Origin: Flavobacteriales bacterium
Lineage (GTDB): Bacteria > Bacteroidota > Bacteroidia > Flavobacteriales_E > Vicingaceae
DNA: 64,000 nt
NCBI GenBank assembly: GCA_029262875.1
Contig: JAJCYO010000055.1
Span: 1 to 64,000 of the forward strand
Direction: 5' to 3'
Positions 37,352 through 45,731 of the stretch are shown piece by piece. The notes below the pieces were generated by a model. It was not told the origin of the DNA. It saw nothing but the letters and a program-made list of their open reading frames with translations, and did not search any database. Numbering within the stretch: position 1 is the stretch's first letter; each line of letters begins with the position of its first letter. The position numbers and the translations under genes are program-made.

Positions 37352-38812
37352 ATGAAAAAATTTTACGCTTTATTTTTAGGGTTAATTCTAATTAGCTCTG
37401 TTGCAAATAGCCAAACAATATTTGCAATCCAAACGCCTGGTGCCACAGCAGATACTTCTGCATTTTTTGGTCAATCAGTTAACACAAATGGAATAGTTAC
37501 TGCTGTTACAAGCAATGGATATTATGTTCAAGACGGAGCTGGAGCCTGGAATGGTATTTTCGTTTTTGATTCAGGGAACACTCCAAGTAGAGGAGATGAT
37601 GTTTCTTTTACAGCTGATGTTGATGAGTTCTTTAACTTAACTGAACTTAAAAATGTAACTGCTTTTGTTACTAACTCAACAGGAAATGCCTTACCGGCTG
37701 CAACAGCCCTATCTACATTAGCTGTTAATGATGAACAATATGAAGGTGTTTTGGTTTCAGTATCTACAGCTCAAGCAATGACAACTCCTAACGGTTTTGG
37801 AGAATGGGATGTTAATGATGGAAGCGGTATTGTAACAATTGATGATGCAATGTTTCCTTTCACTCCTGTTGTTTCTAATAATTATGACATTACTGGAGTG
37901 GTTGATTACGCATTTGGTATATACAAGATTGAGCCTAGAGATGCTGCCGATATTGTTGGCGCTACTGGTGGACCAAATTTTGTTTCAATATTTGACATTC
38001 AAAATACAACGGCACCAAGTGGTGATTCTCCAGAGTTAGGAAACATTGTGATGACGAAAGGTGTTGTGACAGGTGTTGTAACTTTTGGTGCTCCTGGAAC
38101 ATTCTTTATTCAAGATGGAAATGGAGCCTGGAATGGGTTGTACGTTTTTGAAAGCGGAACGACTGTAGTTAGAGGAGATAGTGTTGAGGTAACTGGAACC
38201 GTTGCTGAATTCAATAACACAACAGAATTAGTTTCTGTTACCAATGTTACTGTATTAAACTCTGGGAACACACTACCAACCCCATCTGTTTTAACAACAG
38301 GAAATGCTAATACAGAAGATTGGGAAGGTGTCTTAATTCGAGTTATGAATGCCCCTTGTACAAGTAATTCTGTTGGATTTGGAATGTGGGAATTAAATGA
38401 TGCCTCTGGAGTTATTTTGGCTGATGATGACATTTTTCCATATGCATTATCTGCTGTAGTAAGCACGAGTTACAACGTTACTGGAATTGGACATTACTCT
38501 TTTAGTGCGTTTAAAATCTTACCAAGAGATGCCAATGACATCACGCTTGCAACTGGTGTTAATGAATTGAAGAATACGACAGTATCAGTATATCCTAACC
38601 CTGTTAAAAACAGCATTAATTTTGATTTAGATTTTACTGGGTTTAACGTTAAAATTATTGATGTTACAGGAAAAACAGTGAAATCAAGCACTGCAGTAAA
38701 TAGTAAATTAACTATTTCTACATCAAACTTTAGCAATGGAATATACTTCTATTCTATTTCTGATAACAACGAAAATGTAATTGCAACAAATAAGTTTATT
38801 GTTGCAAAATAG
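37352..38812 (+). CDS. T9SS-secreted protein with two YhcR/ExeM-type OB-fold repeats
   Basis: A 486-residue secreted protein with a signal peptide (MKKFYALFLGLILISSVANSQ). Two homologous segments, about residues 22-205 and 212-400, each begin IFAIQT/IFDIQN and contain G.VT.V....YYVQDG.GAWNGIFVF, RGD.V, an EGVLV.V and DITGV..Y....KI.PRD. This is the pattern of OB-fold nucleic-acid-associated domains found N-terminal to extracellular nucleases such as ExeM and YhcR. A T9SS tail follows (VYPNPVKNSINFDLD, NGIYFYSISDNNENV, KFIVAK). No nuclease domain is on this polypeptide; the EEP enzymes are encoded nearby on the other strand. It ends the operon, before a strong terminator. Confidence 0.85.
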   Translation: MKKFYALFLGLILISSVANSQTIFAIQTPGATADTSAFFGQSVNTNGIVTAVTSNGYYVQDGAGAWNGIFVFDSGNTPSRGDDVSFTADVDEFFNLTELKNVTAFVTNSTGNALPAATALSTLAVNDEQYEGVLVSVSTAQAMTTPNGFGEWDVNDGSGIVTIDDAMFPFTPVVSNNYDITGVVDYAFGIYKIEPRDAADIVGATGGPNFVSIFDIQNTTAPSGDSPELGNIVMTKGVVTGVVTFGAPGTFFIQDGNGAWNGLYVFESGTTVVRGDSVEVTGTVAEFNNTTELVSVTNVTVLNSGNTLPTPSVLTTGNANTEDWEGVLIRVMNAPCTSNSVGFGMWELNDASGVILADDDIFPYALSAVVSTSYNVTGIGHYSFSAFKILPRDANDITLATGVNELKNTTVSVYPNPVKNSINFDLDFTGFNVKIIDVTGKTVKSSTAVNSKLTISTSNFSNGIYFYSISDNNENVIATNKFIVAK

Positions 38813-38833
38813 TTTAGTTTAATTTGATAGGTA

Positions 38834-38863
38834 AAAGGCGAATCCATGTGATTCGCCTTTTTT
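38834..38863 (+). terminator. Intrinsic terminator of the TonB receptor operon
   Basis: A perfect 11-bp stem AAAGGCGAATC / GATTCGCCTTT (38834-38844 and 38850-38860) with a 5-nt loop, followed by a T-run. It lies 21 bases after the OB-fold gene stop and ends the operon before acs. Confidence 0.92.
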
Positions 38864-38909
38864 ATTATCATAAAATGACTTACTTTTAAATACCTAAAAT
38901 GAACTGAAT

Positions 38910-40802
38910 ATGTCTATAAAAATAAACTCCTTAGCAGAATATAATGATCAATACAAACAAAGCGTAGAAAATCCTGAGCAGTTTTGGGAAAAAATAGCGG
39001 ACACGTTCACATGGAGAAAAAGATGGAGCAACGTATTGGATTGGAATTTTGAAGAACCTAACATAAAATGGTTTGATGGAGGGAAGCTAAACATTACAGA
39101 AAACTGCTTGGATAGACATATAGAAACTCGAGGGAATCAAACAGCTATTCTATGGGAACCAAATGACCCAAATGATGAAACAATAAGGTTAACCTATACC
39201 GAATTACATCAAAAAGTATGTGAGTTTGCGAATGTTTTAAAAAACAATGGAGCAAAAAAGGGGGATAGAATATGCTTATATATGCCAATGGTTCCTGAAT
39301 TGGCCATTGCCGTTTTAGCCTGTGCAAGAATTGGGGCCATACACTCAGTTGTGTTTGCTGGGTTTTCTGCCAAAGCTTTAGCTGATAGGATTAATGATGC
39401 AACATGTAATATTGTTTTATGTTCTGATGAAGCTTATCGTGGGGCCAAAATTATTCCTATAAAGAATGTAGTTGATGAGGCATTAGAAAACTGCCCTTCA
39501 ATACAAAAAAACATCGTATTAAAAAGAACTGGCGCATCAGTAAATATGGTTAATGAAAGAGATGTTTGGTGGCATGAAGAATTGAATAAAGTTGATGCCA
39601 ACTGCGAGCCAGAAGAAATGGACTCAGAAGACAAGCTGTTTATTTTATACACATCAGGATCTACGGGTCAGCCTAAAGGAGTTGTACACACAACTGCTGG
39701 ATATATGGTTTATACCAATTATAGTTTTCAGAATGTTTTTCAGTACGAAGAGGGGGATGTCTATTGGTGTACTGCTGATATAGGTTGGATAACTGGTCAT
39801 TCCTATATTGTTTATGGCCCTTTACTGGCTGGAGCAACAACGGTAATGTTTGAGGGGGTCCCAACATGGCCAGATGCTGGTCGTTTTTGGGAAATAGTAG
39901 ATAAACACCAAATTAATATTTTTTATACTGCCCCAACAGCTATTCGAGCATTACAAGCTTGCGATATTGAGTTTGTCAATAAATACAAACTAAGTTCATT
40001 AAAAGTTTTGGGGAGTGTAGGTGAACCAATTAATGAAGAAGCATGGGAGTGGTACCATAAAAATATAGGGAAAGAAAATTGCCCGATTGTAGATACTTGG
40101 TGGCAAACGGAAACCGGGGGAATAATGATTTCTCCTTTAGCAGGGTTAACTCCTTTAAAACCAACATATGCAACTTTACCTTTACCTGGTATTCAGCCTT
40201 GTTTAGTAAACGCTGATGGGGAGGAAATAGAAGGGAATGGCGTTGAAGGAAACCTTTGTATTAAGTATCCATGGCCATCAATACTGAGAACTACTTATGG
40301 AGATCATAAACGTTGTAAAGAGGTTTATTTTTCTACTTATAAAGGAAAATATTTTACTGGGGATGGCTGTAAAAGAGATGAAAATGGAATGTACCGAATT
40401 ACAGGAAGAGTTGATGATGTCATTAATGTTTCTGGCCACAGAATTGGAACTGCGGAAGTTGAAGATGCACTGAATACGCATGAATCTGTTGTTGAATCTG
40501 CTGTTGTTGGCTTTCCTCACAATATAAAAGGACAAGGAATTTATGCTTATGCCATTTGTGCCAAAGAAGTAAATGAGAATGAGTTAAGAAAAGAATTGTT
40601 AGAACAGATAACAAAAGAAATTGGTCCAATAGCTAAACCAGACAAAATTCAAGTAGTCGCTGGATTACCAAAAACACGTTCTGGTAAAATTATGAGAAGA
40701 ATTTTAAGAAAAATTGCTGAAGGAGATACCTCCAATATGGGTGATACCAGTACATTGTTAGACCCGAGTATTGTTGAGGAAATAAAAGGTGGCGCTTTAT
40801 AA
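38910..40802 (+). CDS. acs: Acetyl-CoA synthetase
   Basis: A 630-residue AMP-forming acyl-CoA synthetase that turns acetate, ATP and CoA into acetyl-CoA. The adenylate-forming signature YTSGSTGQPKGVVH, YWCTADIGWITGHSYIVYGPL, DTWWQTETGG, and the C-terminal KTRSGKIMRR (catalytic Lys, a possible acetylation site) match Acs strongly, and the length is near the usual 650. It stands alone, between the TonB operon terminator and a small outer-membrane protein. Confidence 0.95.
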   Translation: MSIKINSLAEYNDQYKQSVENPEQFWEKIADTFTWRKRWSNVLDWNFEEPNIKWFDGGKLNITENCLDRHIETRGNQTAILWEPNDPNDETIRLTYTELHQKVCEFANVLKNNGAKKGDRICLYMPMVPELAIAVLACARIGAIHSVVFAGFSAKALADRINDATCNIVLCSDEAYRGAKIIPIKNVVDEALENCPSIQKNIVLKRTGASVNMVNERDVWWHEELNKVDANCEPEEMDSEDKLFILYTSGSTGQPKGVVHTTAGYMVYTNYSFQNVFQYEEGDVYWCTADIGWITGHSYIVYGPLLAGATTVMFEGVPTWPDAGRFWEIVDKHQINIFYTAPTAIRALQACDIEFVNKYKLSSLKVLGSVGEPINEEAWEWYHKNIGKENCPIVDTWWQTETGGIMISPLAGLTPLKPTYATLPLPGIQPCLVNADGEEIEGNGVEGNLCIKYPWPSILRTTYGDHKRCKEVYFSTYKGKYFTGDGCKRDENGMYRITGRVDDVINVSGHRIGTAEVEDALNTHESVVESAVVGFPHNIKGQGIYAYAICAKEVNENELRKELLEQITKEIGPIAKPDKIQVVAGLPKTRSGKIMRRILRKIAEGDTSNMGDTSTLLDPSIVEEIKGGAL

Positions 40803-40861
40803 AAAACTTTTTGTGTAACTTAACTCCCTAAATATCGTTTTAACCATTAAACTTTGTTCCC

Positions 40862-41491
40862 ATGAAAAAAATCAGCCTTATTCTTTTTTGCTCCATTTTA
40901 ACAACAGCTTGTTTCTCACAAGAACTTAATACTATCGTTAGTCGCGATACATCAAAAGCACTTATTATTGGTGGTTATGGTGAACCTTTTGGTGGTTATA
41001 CCATGCTTAACGATGATGATGGGTTAATGCTTGGAATTAAAGGCGGTATGATGTTTAATCGCAAGTTTGGGTTTGGTCCCATTGCTAAAGTTAATATCGG
41101 CCTATGGGAGTTTCAGGGAAATAACTTAAACCTTAATGATTCTGCCAACTTAGAACTCTATATGGGGTCTGTTGGAATCTTTGTTGAATATGTTTTTAAA
41201 ATGGAAAAGAAGGTTCATTTCTCTATCCCTGTAAACATAATGATTGGTGGTATAGGTATTAATGAAGATAGCGGGTTTAAGGATGACGATCAAAAACCTG
41301 AAAATGTAGAATCCTCTGGAGTTTTTATCATTGAACCAGAGATAAATGTTGATTTTAACATGGCTAAGTTTTTCATCCCGTCCCTAAAGGTTGGTTATCG
41401 AGCAGTTTTTGGGAGTCAACTTGTAAACGTTGAAGATTCAGACCTTTCTGGAGTTTATTTTGGTATTGGGCTTAAGTTCGGGAAATTTTAA
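40862..41491 (+). CDS. Secreted outer-membrane beta-barrel-like protein, 209 aa
   Basis: It has a signal peptide (MKKISLILFCSILTTACFSQ; the AC has no good lipobox) and then strongly alternating, glycine-rich strands (LIIGGYGEPFGGYTML, GLMLGIKGGMMFNRKFGFGPIAKVNIGLWEF) ending GVYFGIGLKFGKF, as in small outer-membrane barrels. No family was recognised. Its TAA shares the palindrome TTAA with the convergent GDCCVxC-type gene, so no spacer exists between them. Confidence 0.75.
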   Translation: MKKISLILFCSILTTACFSQELNTIVSRDTSKALIIGGYGEPFGGYTMLNDDDGLMLGIKGGMMFNRKFGFGPIAKVNIGLWEFQGNNLNLNDSANLELYMGSVGIFVEYVFKMEKKVHFSIPVNIMIGGIGINEDSGFKDDDQKPENVESSGVFIIEPEINVDFNMAKFFIPSLKVGYRAVFGSQLVNVEDSDLSGVYFGIGLKFGKF

Positions 41492-41718
41492 CAGCAACTG
41501 GCATCTCTGCAATCACCATTTTCTTGAATAGGAGGACAGGGAACTGTTCCATAAGAACAGTAGACACAACAATCGTTATTAATCGGTTTTAATACTTTTT
41601 TACAGTTTTCACATTCATAAAAATACTGGCAAGCATCTGTAGGCATTGTTTCTTCTTTTTTATGTCCACATTCCAGACAAGTAATTGTTGACCGTAGCTT
41701 TACACCTGAATTATTCAT
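41488..41718 (-). CDS. GDCCVxC domain-containing small protein
   Basis: A 76-residue cysteine-rich protein. The motif NDCCVYCSYGTVPCPP matches the GDCCVxC family signature with N in place of the first G. Two upstream CxxC pairs (CLECGHKKEE and CENCKKV) look zinc- or metal-binding. Members of this family often sit near mercuric transport genes, and the merTP-like gene here starts just upstream, overlapping by 8 bases. A metal-handling or redox role with that transporter is probable. Family members in other bacteria can carry selenocysteine; here the cysteine codons are plain. Confidence 0.85.
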   Translation of the reverse strand: MNNSGVKLRSTITCLECGHKKEETMPTDACQYFYECENCKKVLKPINNDCCVYCSYGTVPCPPIQENGDCRDASCC

Positions 41719-42574
41719 AAAAACTATCTTTAATACTTACTGACTCTACTTTAACTGATTCCTTTAAGGTTAATATTGAGGTTAACTCTTTGATAGAAAT
41801 ATCACCATCATCAAAAGAGACCAAAGCAATTATGTTGGGCTGTTTATCTGTATCATAATAAGTACAAACCTCAACAACTCCGTTTTGTTCATTTAAAATA
41901 ACGTGAACCTTATCTATACATTCCCCACAGCCTTTTGGGTCTATAATCAACTCTATTACACTATAGAGGTTTTCTTCTTTTTCTAATGCAACATATCCAG
42001 TAGTGTTAATGGCTTTTTTTATGTCTTTAATAGATGTTTTAGACTCATCAAATTGCACAATTGTGTTTCCTTGATCATAAGACGTTGTTACATTAACAAT
42101 TCCTGGTAATTCATTTACGGCATGATTCACATGGTCTTGACATGCATCACAAGTCATTCCCTCAACTTTTACATTTATTTTTTGAACGTTTGAATTCTCT
42201 ATAATTATGACCTCTTTTTTGTTGTCAGGAAAGAAGGTTCCTGAATAATAAGGAAACGCAATGGAAGCGACAGCAAACAAGGTCATTCCTATTAGAAAGC
42301 CCTTGGTTTGGTACCATTTAGGTTTTTCTACATCACAACCGCAATCATCCACTGCTTTAGTTTTCATATGATCGTACCATGCATAACTGATAGCAATTAT
42401 AGCTAATCCAATTAAATACGGTCGGAAAGATTCCATCCAAGATAAATTTCCTGCCGCTCCACCAGCTCCAGCTATTGCTGCAATTACTGGAGGGATACAG
42501 CAAGATGATGCTGCAACAGCAGCAATAACTCCTGTTACAGCAGCTCCTTTCGCGTTTTTCTTTTCTGTTTCCAC
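41711..42574 (-). CDS. MerTP-like mercuric transport fusion protein with an extra metal-binding domain
   Basis: A 287-residue protein with a GTG start. The N-terminal MerT-like part has TM helices and the Hg(II)-relay cysteine pair SSCCIPP (C25, C26), with a second pair DDCGC (C78, C80). TM3 is near residues 92-110. A MerP-like heavy-metal-associated domain follows (VEGMTCDACQDH, C142/C145). Typical MerTP fusions end near 200 residues; here about 85 more contain a second, degenerate metal-binding-like unit (PKGCGECIDKV, C216/C219). It should import mercury or a related soft metal. No merR or merA is visible in the window. The GDCCVxC gene is next. Confidence 0.85.
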   Translation of the reverse strand: METEKKNAKGAAVTGVIAAVAASSCCIPPVIAAIAGAGGAAGNLSWMESFRPYLIGLAIIAISYAWYDHMKTKAVDDCGCDVEKPKWYQTKGFLIGMTLFAVASIAFPYYSGTFFPDNKKEVIIIENSNVQKINVKVEGMTCDACQDHVNHAVNELPGIVNVTTSYDQGNTIVQFDESKTSIKDIKKAINTTGYVALEKEENLYSVIELIIDPKGCGECIDKVHVILNEQNGVVEVCTYYDTDKQPNIIALVSFDDGDISIKELTSILTLKESVKVESVSIKDSFYE

Positions 42575-42608
42575 TAATCTGGTTTTTCTATAAGGTTTTG
42601 CTTAACCA

Positions 42609-42616
42609 CAAATATA
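42609..42616 (-). promoter_or_regulatory. Putative -7 box (TATATTTG) of the merTP operon
   Basis: The minus strand reads TATATTTG, an exact TAnnTTTG match, 34 bases upstream of the GTG start. No MerR-type long-spacer palindrome was noticed. Confidence 0.4.
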
Positions 42617-42657
42617 AGAATCATTTTTTCCTGTAATTTAACCCTTCTAAAACAGTG

Positions 42658-43761
42658 TTAAACTAACTTATATAGCTTTCCTGGAAGCATTTTTACGACC
42701 CCATTAAATTCCATTTCTAATAGCATTGCAGTGGTCTTACTCATTGGTATTTTTGCCTGAAGTGAAAGTTCATCAATTCCAATTTTTTCTTGTTTTGACA
42801 GAATCGCTACAATCGTTTTTTCTTCTGAGGAAAGTTCTACAAACAGTTGAGTTTGATTTTGTATCACTTTTTTTTCTGCTTCCCATCCCATGATGTATTC
42901 TATGTCTTTTACCGATTGTATTAGGGCCGCTTTATTGATTTTTATTAAATTATTACAGCCTTCTGACTGGCTATCATTTAATCTTCCTGGTAATGCAAAA
43001 ACATCTCTGTTGTAATCATTGGCAATATAGGCGGTAATCAATGATCCTCCTTTTTTACTTGATTCTATCACAATCGTTAAATCTGAAAGACCCGCAACAA
43101 TTCTATTTCTTTTCGGGAAATTCTCACGATCAGGGTTTGTTCGACTTTTGTAATCAGTTAATAAGCCCCCATTTTCTATCATCTGTTTTGCAACTCCAGT
43201 ATGCTGTGAAGGGTATAATTTATCCAGTCCATGCGCTAAGACCCCAACAGTTGGCAAGTTATTTTTAAGTGCTGCTTTATGTGAACAAATATCTATTCCA
43301 TAAGCCAATCCACTAATAATTAACGGATGGTGTGGTTTTAATTCTTTTACAATTTTATCACAAAAACTTTTACCATATTCCGTTGCTTTTCGAGTTCCAA
43401 CAATGCTAATAACTTTAGGATTATTAAATTCAGCATTTCCTTTTGAATAAAGAAGAATGGGGCCATCTTCACAATGAAGTAACCTTTTTGGGTAGTTATC
43501 ATTTAAATAAAATAGTGGTGTAATGTTGTTCTTTTTAATAAATATTAATTCTTCTTCTGCAATAGCCAACGCCTCTGTTTTATGTTGAATAATTTTCCTT
43601 GCATTAATCCCTCCTATCCCAGGAATTTTTTCTAAAACACCTTTTTTCTCCCTGAAAACTTGTTCTGAACTTCCACAATAAGCAATAAGTTTTTTAGCTG
43701 TAATGTCCCCAATGTTAGGGATGGAAGTAATTGCAATATGGTAAAGTAATTGTTCATTCAT
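42658..43761 (-). CDS. dprA: DNA-processing protein DprA
   Basis: A 367-residue protein that loads RecA onto incoming single-stranded DNA during natural transformation. The N-terminal helix-hairpin-helix region (IPNIGDITAKKLIAYCG, IPGIGGINARKI) is followed by the Rossmann-like DprA core: SIVGTRKATEYG, ISGLAYGIDICSHKAAL, FPKRNRIVAGLSDLTIVIE, GGSLITAYIAND and VFALPGRLND. The C-terminal winged-helix part (IGIDELSLQAKIPMSKTTAML) is also present. The length is normal. It is divergent to kdsB. Confidence 0.95.
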   Translation of the reverse strand: MNEQLLYHIAITSIPNIGDITAKKLIAYCGSSEQVFREKKGVLEKIPGIGGINARKIIQHKTEALAIAEEELIFIKKNNITPLFYLNDNYPKRLLHCEDGPILLYSKGNAEFNNPKVISIVGTRKATEYGKSFCDKIVKELKPHHPLIISGLAYGIDICSHKAALKNNLPTVGVLAHGLDKLYPSQHTGVAKQMIENGGLLTDYKSRTNPDRENFPKRNRIVAGLSDLTIVIESSKKGGSLITAYIANDYNRDVFALPGRLNDSQSEGCNNLIKINKAALIQSVKDIEYIMGWEAEKKVIQNQTQLFVELSSEEKTIVAILSKQEKIGIDELSLQAKIPMSKTTAMLLEMEFNGVVKMLPGKLYKLV

Positions 43762-43895
43762 AGGCAGCTAAAATTAGCTATTCGAATATTGTTGAAATGT
43801 CGTTTAGTAATGATATCCTCATTCTGTTATTTGTCTCTTGCGTATCAAATTCCTATCTTCGTTTCTCAAAAACCTGCTTAGAAAAATATCCATAC

Positions 43896-44630
43896 ATGAA
43901 AATTTTAGGTATAATTCCTTCACGATATGGATCGACCCGATTCCCTGGAAAACCTTTAGTAGATATTAATGGAAAGTCTATGATTCAGCGTGTCTATGAG
44001 CAAGCAAAAAAAGCAGGCTCCTTATCTGATGTTGTTGTTGCTACCGATGATGATAGAATATTTAATCACATTAAATCCTTTAAAGGCGATGTTGTCATGA
44101 CCTCGTCTTCTCATGAAAGTGGAACGGAAAGATGTGCAGAGGTTATTGATAAAATGAATGGGTCTTATGATGTTGTGATAAACATACAGGGAGATGAACC
44201 TTTTATAGACCCTGAGCAAATCAATCATTTGTGTTCTTGTTTTAATGATGCTAAAACAGACATTGCAACCCTCATTAAAAAAATCGATACAACAGAAGAA
44301 CTCTTTAATCCAAACAGGCCAAAAGTAGAAGTTGATGACAACAGTTTTGCTGTAATGTTTAGTAGAAATGTTATTCCAGAACTTCCAAATATCGAAAAAG
44401 AAAATTGGTTAAAGGAGTCTTCTTTTTATAAACATATTGGTATTTATGGTTACCGTTCTAACGTATTGACTAAAATCAGTCAGCTCCCCATTTCTCCATT
44501 AGAACAAAAAGAACGGTTAGAACAATTGCGCTGGATAGAAAATGATTATGCCATAAAAGTGGCAGTAACAACACATGAAGCAATAGCAATTGATACTCCA
44601 GAGGATTTAGAAAAAATTACTTTTAAGTAG
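43896..44630 (+). CDS. kdsB: 3-deoxy-manno-octulosonate cytidylyltransferase
   Basis: A 244-residue enzyme that activates Kdo with CTP for lipopolysaccharide core synthesis. The start MKILGIIPSRYGSTRFPGKPL carries the nucleotide-binding signature; the track start at 43797 adds 33 residues that are not family-like, so I use the ATG at 43896. INIQGDEPFIDPEQI, VVVATDDDRI and HIGIYGYR are present. The length now equals the usual 240-260. Confidence 0.94.
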   Translation: MKILGIIPSRYGSTRFPGKPLVDINGKSMIQRVYEQAKKAGSLSDVVVATDDDRIFNHIKSFKGDVVMTSSSHESGTERCAEVIDKMNGSYDVVINIQGDEPFIDPEQINHLCSCFNDAKTDIATLIKKIDTTEELFNPNRPKVEVDDNSFAVMFSRNVIPELPNIEKENWLKESSFYKHIGIYGYRSNVLTKISQLPISPLEQKERLEQLRWIENDYAIKVAVTTHEAIAIDTPEDLEKITFK

Positions 44631-44669
44631 CCTTTCTTTTCTTTATTTTTATACATTCGCAAGCCCTAA

Positions 44670-45731
44670 ATGAAATTAGAACACTACATATCTGAATTAC
44701 TTTTTAAATACGACTGTGTTATTGTTCCTGGCTTAGGTGGTTTTGTTGCCAATTATAAATCTGCAACAATTCAACCCATTCAAAATACGTTTTCTCCTCC
44801 ATCAAAAAGTATTTCTTTTAATAAAAATCTAAACAATAATGATGGGCTCTTGGCTAATTTTATTGTGCAAAAAGAAGGGGTGAATTTTGAAGTTGCTTCA
44901 AAAAAAATTGAGGAGTTTGTTATAGAAATTAATCAAGATTTAAGACTGAAAAAACGCATTTTGTTGAATAACATTGGAACCCTGTTCTTAGATACTGAAA
45001 ATCGAACTCAATTTGAACCACAAAATACGGTCAACCACCTTTTGGGGTCTTATGGGTTGCCCGTTTTCCAAAAACAGCCTATTAAGCATAGTACTATAGA
45101 GGAAAAACTAACCAAAGAATTTAAAGATAGGACAGCTCCATTAACGGTTGTAAAAGAGGCCAAAAGCAGAAAAACGAAATGGGTTGCTGCTGCTGTTATT
45201 GGTATTCCTTTGGCTTTTTTAGCAGGCTGGATGCCGAGCAATGTTGATTTAGGGGGTGATTTGAATTATGCCAACCTAAATCCTTTTAAGCCGGCCGAAA
45301 AAACAATTTATGTACCATCAAAGTCGGGGGTTGTTTTTAATGAAGCCAAAAAAAGTACGGTTAAAGATCAAATTGCATTGGCTGATGAAAACACCTATTT
45401 TTTAGAGATAAGTTTTGATGAAAACAAAACTCCCGTTGTTGTTAAATTAAAAGAGCAGCCAACTGCTGAAGCTGTTTCAACCTACGTAGCGTCTTCATCA
45501 AGAGAGCTTCAATACCATATTGTTGGAGGCTGCTTCTCAAGTAAAAACAATGCAAGAAAAATGGTTAGAAAACTGAAAAGAGCAGGTTTTAACGCTTCCA
45601 TTGTGGGGAAAAGAAAAGGCTTATGGACGGTAAGCTATAACAGTTTTGTAACTCGTAGAGAAGCTGTTAACGCATTGGCTGACGCCAAAGACCACAATAC
45701 AAAAGCTTGGATTTTAAATCAACCCTTTTAA
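44670..45731 (+). CDS. HU-CCDC81 and SPOR domain protein
   Basis: A 353-residue protein. Its N-terminal part matches prokaryotic HU-CCDC81-type domains (MKLEHYISELLFKYDCVIVPGLGGFVANYKSA, then a second unit about residues 60-110). One TM helix follows at about 172-190 (WVAAAVIGIPLAFLAGWMPSN). A SPOR domain closes it (about 285-350: YHIVGGCFSSKNNARKMVRKLKRAGFNASIV). SPOR binds denuded peptidoglycan at division sites. It may couple a cytoplasmic HU-type domain, possibly DNA-binding, to septal peptidoglycan. This Bacteroidota domain pairing is known but poorly studied. Confidence 0.85.
   Translation: MKLEHYISELLFKYDCVIVPGLGGFVANYKSATIQPIQNTFSPPSKSISFNKNLNNNDGLLANFIVQKEGVNFEVASKKIEEFVIEINQDLRLKKRILLNNIGTLFLDTENRTQFEPQNTVNHLLGSYGLPVFQKQPIKHSTIEEKLTKEFKDRTAPLTVVKEAKSRKTKWVAAAVIGIPLAFLAGWMPSNVDLGGDLNYANLNPFKPAEKTIYVPSKSGVVFNEAKKSTVKDQIALADENTYFLEISFDENKTPVVVKLKEQPTAEAVSTYVASSSRELQYHIVGGCFSSKNNARKMVRKLKRAGFNASIVGKRKGLWTVSYNSFVTRREAVNALADAKDHNTKAWILNQPF

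Noticed and set aside
43797-43895. Upstream ATG extension of kdsB
   Set aside because: The added 33 residues do not look like the family; KdsB normally starts at MKILGIIPSR.
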